In this document: positions 60,086-64,000 of the stretch, piece by piece
Layout: each line of letters starts with the position of its first letter
How positions within the stretch are numbered: the stretch's first letter is position 1
Assembly (NCBI RefSeq): GCF_002754315.1
Contig: NZ_PEFE01000001.1
Location: 3,596,001 to 3,660,000, forward strand
Direction of reading: 5' to 3'
From: Flavobacterium sp. 11
GTDB lineage: Bacteria > Bacteroidota > Bacteroidia > Flavobacteriales > Flavobacteriaceae
Length of the DNA: 64,000 nt
Notes under the pieces: model-generated
The model's database searches: none
What the model saw: only the letters and a program-made list of their open reading frames with translations
What the model was told of the DNA's origin: nothing
Translations under genes and position numbers: made by a program

Positions 60086-60474
60086 TTAGATTTTTAGATT
60101 TTTAGACTGCTTAGATTATTAGACTTCTCAGCAAGTGTTTTTTAAAAGTGCAAAGATAGATTAATTCAGGAATTGGACAATTGAATAATTTATAACAATT
60201 TAAATTTTGAATAAAAGAAATATAAAATTTAAACAACGCACAATAATAGTATTTTTTTATAGTTTTGCATTTGATAATTAGACGTTTAACTACAAAAAAT
60301 ATTTTCATTTGAAACAACATTAAATCTTAAAAACAACAAATCCCTAAATCATTATGAAAATAGTAATCCCTGTTTAAACAATGTAAAAACAGGAGAATGG
60401 TGTAGAAAATAAAACCGATGCGTAAACCGAAAACCTAACTTTTATAGGTTGAATGAAAATTTAAAAACTAGATC
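60086..60474. other. 389-nt gene-free AT-rich interval with repeats
   Basis: It contains a repeat array TTTAGATTTTTAGATTTTTA (60087-60126 region), then AT-rich DNA. A TAGTTTTG box lies at 60259-60266 without a clear TTG. A seven-codon open frame begins at 60354 (ATG AAA ATA) and a small AACCTAACTTTTATAGGTT hairpin lies near 60433-60451. I see no supportable gene; a 69-codon minus-strand frame here has no family features. Confidence 0.55.
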
Positions 60475-61008
60475 ATGACAAAAACATTAACAATTATTCT
60501 CTTGTGCGCTTTCCAGTTTATTGCAGCCCAAAGCAATGAAGAAATTGTACAAAAAGCTTGCGAAGTACAAACAAAATGGGGCTTTAAAGCCAAAAATAAA
60601 AATATTATTACACTCATTGATTTTTCAAAATCAATCAACGAAGCAAGGCTCTACGTTATTGATTTAAAAAACAACAAAATACTTCTAACCAGTAATGTTG
60701 ATCATGGTTCCGGCTCAGGAACAGGATTAACTCCCAGTTCTTTTAGCAATATTGAAGGAAGCAAAGCCACTTCATTAGGATGCTATCTTACATTACAGAC
60801 CTATCAAGGGATGTGGGGATATTCTTTACGATTAGATGGGTTGGAAAATGATAAAAATTCGAATGCTTTGAAAAGAAATATCGTAGTCCATTCGTCAAAA
60901 AAGATGTTTAGTAAATTCAGTTGGGGATGTTTTTCAGTTCCGGACAACAATGCCAACACCCTAATTAACTTAATAAAAAATGGGTCACTTATTTATGCTT
61001 ATCAATAA
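60475..61008 (+). CDS. Murein L,D-transpeptidase catalytic domain protein
   Basis: A 177-residue secreted protein (signal peptide TIILLCAFQFIAAQ) with the YkuD_2-type L,D-transpeptidase catalytic domain. Family landmarks are INEARLYVIDLKNNKILLTSNVDHGSGSG and the active-site IVVHSSKKMFSKFSWGCFSVP, where Cys in SWGC is the nucleophile and the His is in VVHSS. It should act on peptidoglycan cross-links. It is preceded by a long non-coding leader and ends at a terminator shared with the convergent GlmU-family gene. Confidence 0.9.
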   Translation: MTKTLTIILLCAFQFIAAQSNEEIVQKACEVQTKWGFKAKNKNIITLIDFSKSINEARLYVIDLKNNKILLTSNVDHGSGSGTGLTPSSFSNIEGSKATSLGCYLTLQTYQGMWGYSLRLDGLENDKNSNALKRNIVVHSSKKMFSKFSWGCFSVPDNNANTLINLIKNGSLIYAYQ

Positions 61009-61024
61009 AAGGTTAACTTAAAAT

Positions 61025-61052
61025 AAAAAAGCCTCTATCAAGAGGCTTTTTT
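61025..61052. terminator. Bidirectional terminator
   Basis: AAAAAAGCCTCT / AGAGGCTTTTTT with a 4-nt loop, between convergent genes. Confidence 0.92.
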
Positions 61053-61070
61053 TATATCTAAAATGAGAAA

Positions 61071-62246
61071 TTATTCTTTTCTCCACTTTTTTGATTCTTC
61101 AAAAATATGTTCAAGAATAGCAGCTTCTCTTTCATCAAAATCTACGTTTCTGCGACTCATCACTAATCGAGCTGTTTCAAAAGCTTTTTTGGTCACATAA
61201 GTGGTAAAACCAGAAGCACCACCCCAAGAAAAGCTAGGCACAAAGTTGCGAGGAAATCCGCTGCCAAAGATATTAGCGCTTACGCCTACTACCGTTCCTG
61301 TGTTGAACATGGTGTTAATGCCACATTTACTGTGATCTCCCATCATCAATCCGCAAAACTGAAGTCCCGTTTTAGCAAAACCTTCCGTTTCATAACTCCA
61401 CAATTTCACTTCTTCGTAATTATTCTTTAGATTAGAATTATTACTGTCGGCTCCAATATTACACCATTCGCCAAGAACAGAATCTCCTAAAAACCCATCA
61501 TGCCCTTTATTCGAATATGCAAAAAGCACCACGTTTTTTACTTCACCACCAATTCTGGAATAAGGTCCTACGGTTGTAGCACCATATACTTTTGAAGCCA
61601 TTTTCACTTGCGCATTTTCGCACAAGGCAAAAGGTCCTCTGATTACGGAACCTTCCATGATTTCTGAATCTTTACCAATATAAATAGGACCTGCAGAAGC
61701 ATTTAAAGTCACAAACTCTAACTTCGCTCCTTCTTCAATGAATATATTTTCAGGTGCAATGACATTGACACTTTTTGGTATTGGTTGTGATTTTCTATCC
61801 TCCGTCAAATATTCAAAATCTTCTCGTATCGCTGCATCATTTTTAGAAAAAATATCCCAAGTATGCTCAACAGTCAAGCAATCATCAGTGTATTCAATAA
61901 TTTCATAGGTATCAAAATTTACTTCTTCCTGCTTATCATTCGTATAAAAAGCAATTACTTCGTCTCCTTTGAAAATAGCTTGATTGGGTTCCAGATTACT
62001 AACCATTTCTGCTAAAACATCATTAGGAAGAAAGGAAGCGTTTATCATTACATTCTCTTCTAATTCTACCATTGGGAATTTCTCAGACAAATATTCCTCT
62101 GTCAATGTGGTTGTAGTAGAACCCAAACGCATTTCCCATTTTTGACGAATGGTCATGATTCCAATAAGAATATCCGCAACCGGACGCGTGAAAGTAAAAG
62201 GCAATAAAGCGTTTCTGGAAGGTCCGTCAAAAAGTATGTAATTCAT
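61071..62246 (-). CDS. GlmU-family sugar nucleotidyltransferase-like protein
   Basis: A 391-residue protein of the Bacteroidota GlmU family. The N-terminal part starts MNYILFDGPSRNALLPFTFTRPVADILIGIMTIRQKWE, which departs from the canonical pyrophosphorylase GxGTRM motif. The C-terminal half is a left-handed beta-helix of hexapeptide repeats (PIYIGKDSEIMEGSVIRGPFALCENAQVKMASKVYG, GEVKNVVLFAYSNKGHDGFLGDSVLGEWCNIGADSNNSNLKNNY). It probably binds a sugar nucleotide; its catalytic role is uncertain. It is separated from the L31 gene by repeat DNA and a terminator. Confidence 0.9.
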   Translation of the reverse strand: MNYILFDGPSRNALLPFTFTRPVADILIGIMTIRQKWEMRLGSTTTTLTEEYLSEKFPMVELEENVMINASFLPNDVLAEMVSNLEPNQAIFKGDEVIAFYTNDKQEEVNFDTYEIIEYTDDCLTVEHTWDIFSKNDAAIREDFEYLTEDRKSQPIPKSVNVIAPENIFIEEGAKLEFVTLNASAGPIYIGKDSEIMEGSVIRGPFALCENAQVKMASKVYGATTVGPYSRIGGEVKNVVLFAYSNKGHDGFLGDSVLGEWCNIGADSNNSNLKNNYEEVKLWSYETEGFAKTGLQFCGLMMGDHSKCGINTMFNTGTVVGVSANIFGSGFPRNFVPSFSWGGASGFTTYVTKKAFETARLVMSRRNVDFDEREAAILEHIFEESKKWRKE

Positions 62247-62254
62247 AAAATTGT

Positions 62255-62283
62255 TTATTTGTTGATTCGGTTATTTGTTGATT
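62255..62283. repeat. Tandem TTATTTGTTGATT units
   Basis: Two copies of TTATTTGTTGATT separated by CGG (62255-62267 and 62271-62283), in the upstream region of the GlmU-family gene. This is likely a dispersed simple repeat. Confidence 0.7.
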
Positions 62284-62360
62284 TGAAAATTAATTTCATC
62301 AACCTGCCGTTTTAATAATATTGACACCAAAGTTACAAAGTTTTCAAATAGATAAAAATA

Positions 62361-62388
62361 AAAAAGCCTCCCAAAAAGGAAGGCTTAA
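62361..62388 (-). terminator. Terminator after rpmE2
   Basis: On the minus strand AAGCCTTCC / GGGAGGCTT (one mismatch) with a T5 loop, followed by T6. Confidence 0.75.
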
Positions 62389-62411
62389 TTGTATTTGAAA
62401 ACGAGTTAAAA

Positions 62412-62663
62412 TTATTTAACGTGTTTAGCGTATTTAGTTTTGAATTTATCAATACGACCTGCAGTATCAATAAGTTTAGATTTACCTGTGTAAAAAGGGT
62501 GAGAAGTTCTAGAGATCTCCATTTTCACAACTGGATATTCAACTCCGTCAACTGTTAATGTTTCTTTTGTATCTGCAGTAGATTTAGTGATAAAAACTTC
62601 GTCATTTGACATGTCTTTAAATGCAACTAATCTGTAATTTTCTGGGTGAATTCCTTTTTTCAT
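62412..62663 (-). CDS. rpmE2: 50S ribosomal protein L31 type B
   Basis: An 83-residue ribosomal L31 of type B. It begins [36 protein letters not shown], with [31 protein letters not shown] near the end. No zinc-binding Cys residues are present, as in type B. It has a proper upstream promoter (TTG at 62803-62801, TAAATTTG at 62782-62775) and a downstream terminator. Confidence 0.97.
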   Translation of the reverse strand: MKKGIHPENYRLVAFKDMSNDEVFITKSTADTKETLTVDGVEYPVVKMEISRTSHPFYTGKSKLIDTAGRIDKFKTKYAKHVK

Positions 62664-62774
62664 CTTGTTAATCTTTTTTATTTGTTAATTATAATTAGTC
62701 TTGAAGCTTTTCTTCTAACAGAAAAGGTATAAACTCCTTATAACTTTTTGTTTTACAATATTATTTTGAGTTTG

Positions 62775-62803
62775 CAAATTTACAATTATTTTCCAATAAA
62801 CAA
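62775..62803 (-). promoter_or_regulatory. rpmE2 promoter
   Basis: Minus-strand TTG (62803-62801), 18 nt, then TAAATTTG (62782-62775). The leader to the start codon is about 110 nt, AT-rich, possibly involved in regulation. Confidence 0.65.
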
Positions 62804-62903
62804 ATCTTTGTATCACTTTTTTTATATAATCGTAAAAAACGATTTTTAGCTACGAATATATTGGGAATTGTTATATTTGTGGATTAATTCTAAAACATCA
62901 ACA

Positions 62904-63434
62904 ATGATAAATGAAATTATTAAAAAGAATGGAATAACCTTTGGAGTAACAATTGGAATTGTTTCTGCATTAATTACTTCAACAATTTACGCTATTGATT
63001 TAAATTTGTTTACTTCTTGGTGGATTGGAGTCTTAAGTATTTTGGTTTATCTTACATTGGGAATTATTTTACTTTCGAAAACAAAAAAAGAGCTCAACAA
63101 TGTTTTTTCTTTCAAAGATGCTTTTACAACTTACTTCATTGCTACACTAATAGGTATTTTAATTTCAACACTTTTTAATGTTCTTTTATTCAATTTTATT
63201 GATCCTTCTGCTAAAGAGACTTTAAGTGAATTAATGATTAAATATACTGTCAACATGATGCAAAAATTTGGTACACCAGCATCAGCCATTAACGACGCTA
63301 TAGCAAAAATGAAAGAAAACAATCCTTATTCTACATTGGAATTACTAAAAGGATCTATTTTTAGTATTGTTTTTAGTTCAATTTTCGGATTAATTTTGGC
63401 AGCATTCTTTAAAAGCAAATCTACACAAGAATAA
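62904..63434 (+). CDS. DUF4199 membrane protein
   Basis: A 176-residue membrane protein of the DUF4199 family with four helices: YGVTIGIVSALITSTIYAI-like first helix, FTSWWIGVLSILVYLTLGIILL, FTTYFIATLIGILISTLFNVLLFNFI, and FSIVFSSIFGLILAAFF. Function is unknown; DUF4199 genes often precede a glycosyltransferase of the dolichol-phosphate-mannose type, as here with a 6-nt gap. The start ATG 62904 is favoured over an in-frame TTG upstream. A TATATTTG element lies at 62872-62879. Confidence 0.88.
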   Translation: MINEIIKKNGITFGVTIGIVSALITSTIYAIDLNLFTSWWIGVLSILVYLTLGIILLSKTKKELNNVFSFKDAFTTYFIATLIGILISTLFNVLLFNFIDPSAKETLSELMIKYTVNMMQKFGTPASAINDAIAKMKENNPYSTLELLKGSIFSIVFSSIFGLILAAFFKSKSTQE

Positions 63435-63440
63435 AAATTA

Positions 63441-64000
63441 ATGAATTTATCTATACTCATACCGCTTCTTAATGAAGAGGAATCACTTAATGAACTATAC
63501 AACTGGATCATCAAAGTGATGCAATCTCATAATTATACGTACGAAATCATTTTTCTGGATGATGGAAGTACTGATAATTCATGGACTATTATCGAAGGAT
63601 TTGCACAAGAAAACCCTCATGTAAAAGGGGTTCGTTTCATGAAAAATTTTGGTAAATCGCAAGCGCTACATGCTGGTTTTGCAAAAGCACAAGGCGATGT
63701 AATTATTACTATGGATGCTGATTTGCAGGACAGTCCAGAGGAAATTCCGGGATTGTATGATATGATTACCAACGGTAAATATGATTTGGTTTCCGGATGG
63801 AAAAAGAAACGCTACGACTCCGTAGTGGCAAAAAACTTGCCTTCTAAATTATTCAACTGGGCTGCGAGAAAAACTTCGGGAGTTGAATTGAATGATTTCA
63901 ATTGCGGATTGAAAGCATACAAAAATGTTGTTGTGAAAAACATTGAAGTTTCGGGCGAAATGCACCGATACATTCCGGTTTTGGCAAAAAATGCCGGTTT
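63441..64000 (+). CDS. Partial glycosyltransferase family 2 protein, DPM1/GtrB-like
   Basis: The gene starts at 63441 and runs off the window after about 186 codons. It reads NLSILIPLLNEEESLNELYNWI, IIFLDDGSTDNSWTII (nucleotide-binding DDGS), and MDADLQDSPEEIPGLYDMI (DAD metal site). FNCGLKAYKNVVV follows. These match GT2 enzymes of the dolichol-phosphate mannosyltransferase / GtrB type, which transfer sugars to polyprenyl phosphate. The C-terminal membrane helices would lie beyond the window edge. Confidence 0.93.
   Translation, partial: MNLSILIPLLNEEESLNELYNWIIKVMQSHNYTYEIIFLDDGSTDNSWTIIEGFAQENPHVKGVRFMKNFGKSQALHAGFAKAQGDVIITMDADLQDSPEEIPGLYDMITNGKYDLVSGWKKKRYDSVVAKNLPSKLFNWAARKTSGVELNDFNCGLKAYKNVVVKNIEVSGEMHRYIPVLAKNAG

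Noticed and set aside
60111..60320. 69-codon minus-strand frame upstream of the ABC-F gene
   Set aside because: It is low complexity and repeat-derived, with no recognisable motif.

Overview
The window is a chromosomal segment of a member of the Flavobacteriaceae, most likely Flavobacterium or a close relative. Four things support this: low GC; genes without Shine-Dalgarno sequences; Bacteroidota-type promoters (TTG, 17-23 nt, then TAnnTTTG) ahead of tRNA-Lys, rpmH, rpmE2 and crtI; and typical families such as DUF4252, DUF4199, GlmU-family protein, TIGR01777 and split transketolase. I see no phage, conjugative element, IS transposase, rRNA operon or CRISPR array. Many gene pairs are separated by strong hairpin terminators.

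Layout. 1-6.7 kb: end of a DUF4328-type gene, MepB-like, rhodanese, DUF892 ferritin-like, the two transketolase subunits, an FKBP lipoprotein, HslR, a phosphoribosyltransferase and shikimate kinase. 6.76-7.2 kb: a tRNA operon (Lys, Lys, Leu). 7.4-9.6 kb: an ECF sigma / putative anti-sigma / two DUF4252 operon. 9.7-11.2 kb: an S41 protease lipoprotein.

11.3-21.8 kb is a vitamin B12 uptake and salvage locus. A cobalamin riboswitch precedes a BtuB-like TonB receptor. It is followed by CobC, CobS, a BluB-CobT fusion, a DUF71/COG2102 ATPase and CobU, with BtuF-BtuC-BtuD diverging. Together these import corrinoids, make dimethylbenzimidazole and attach the lower loop. No corrin-ring genes and no adenosyltransferase lie in the window.

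29-44 kb is a light-response locus: TIGR01777 SDR, TetR, AarF/ABC1 kinase-like protein, a 44-residue DUF2256 protein, a DASH cryptochrome, a second cryptochrome/photolyase, DUF2805, SDR, GTP cyclohydrolase FolE and SDR-DUF2867, facing a class I photolyase with an SRPBCC protein and the carotenoid genes crtZ-crtB-crtI. It ends with a MerR-type regulator whose C-terminal half carries the B12-binding and light-sensing signature of CarH/LitR. A shared inverted motif (TTTGTTTA...TAAACA) sits in the TIGR01777/TetR, crtI and merR promoter regions. I infer that adenosylcobalamin salvaged by the first locus may serve as chromophore for the regulator of the second.

44-64 kb: a KirBac-like channel, hydrolases, a VOC protein, an AlbA_2/ATPase-fold gene bounded exactly by 26-bp direct repeats, carB, rpmH, a TPR membrane protein, lytic transglycosylase, pirin, a secreted Arg/Pro-rich protein, an ABC-F ATPase, L,D-transpeptidase, GlmU-family protein, ribosomal protein L31, DUF4199, and the start of a glycosyltransferase that leaves the window.

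Dispersed AT-rich repeats recur. They appear to have altered genes here: one forms a giant P4 arm in the B12 riboswitch, one supplies the CobT stop codon, and one is translated within CobS.
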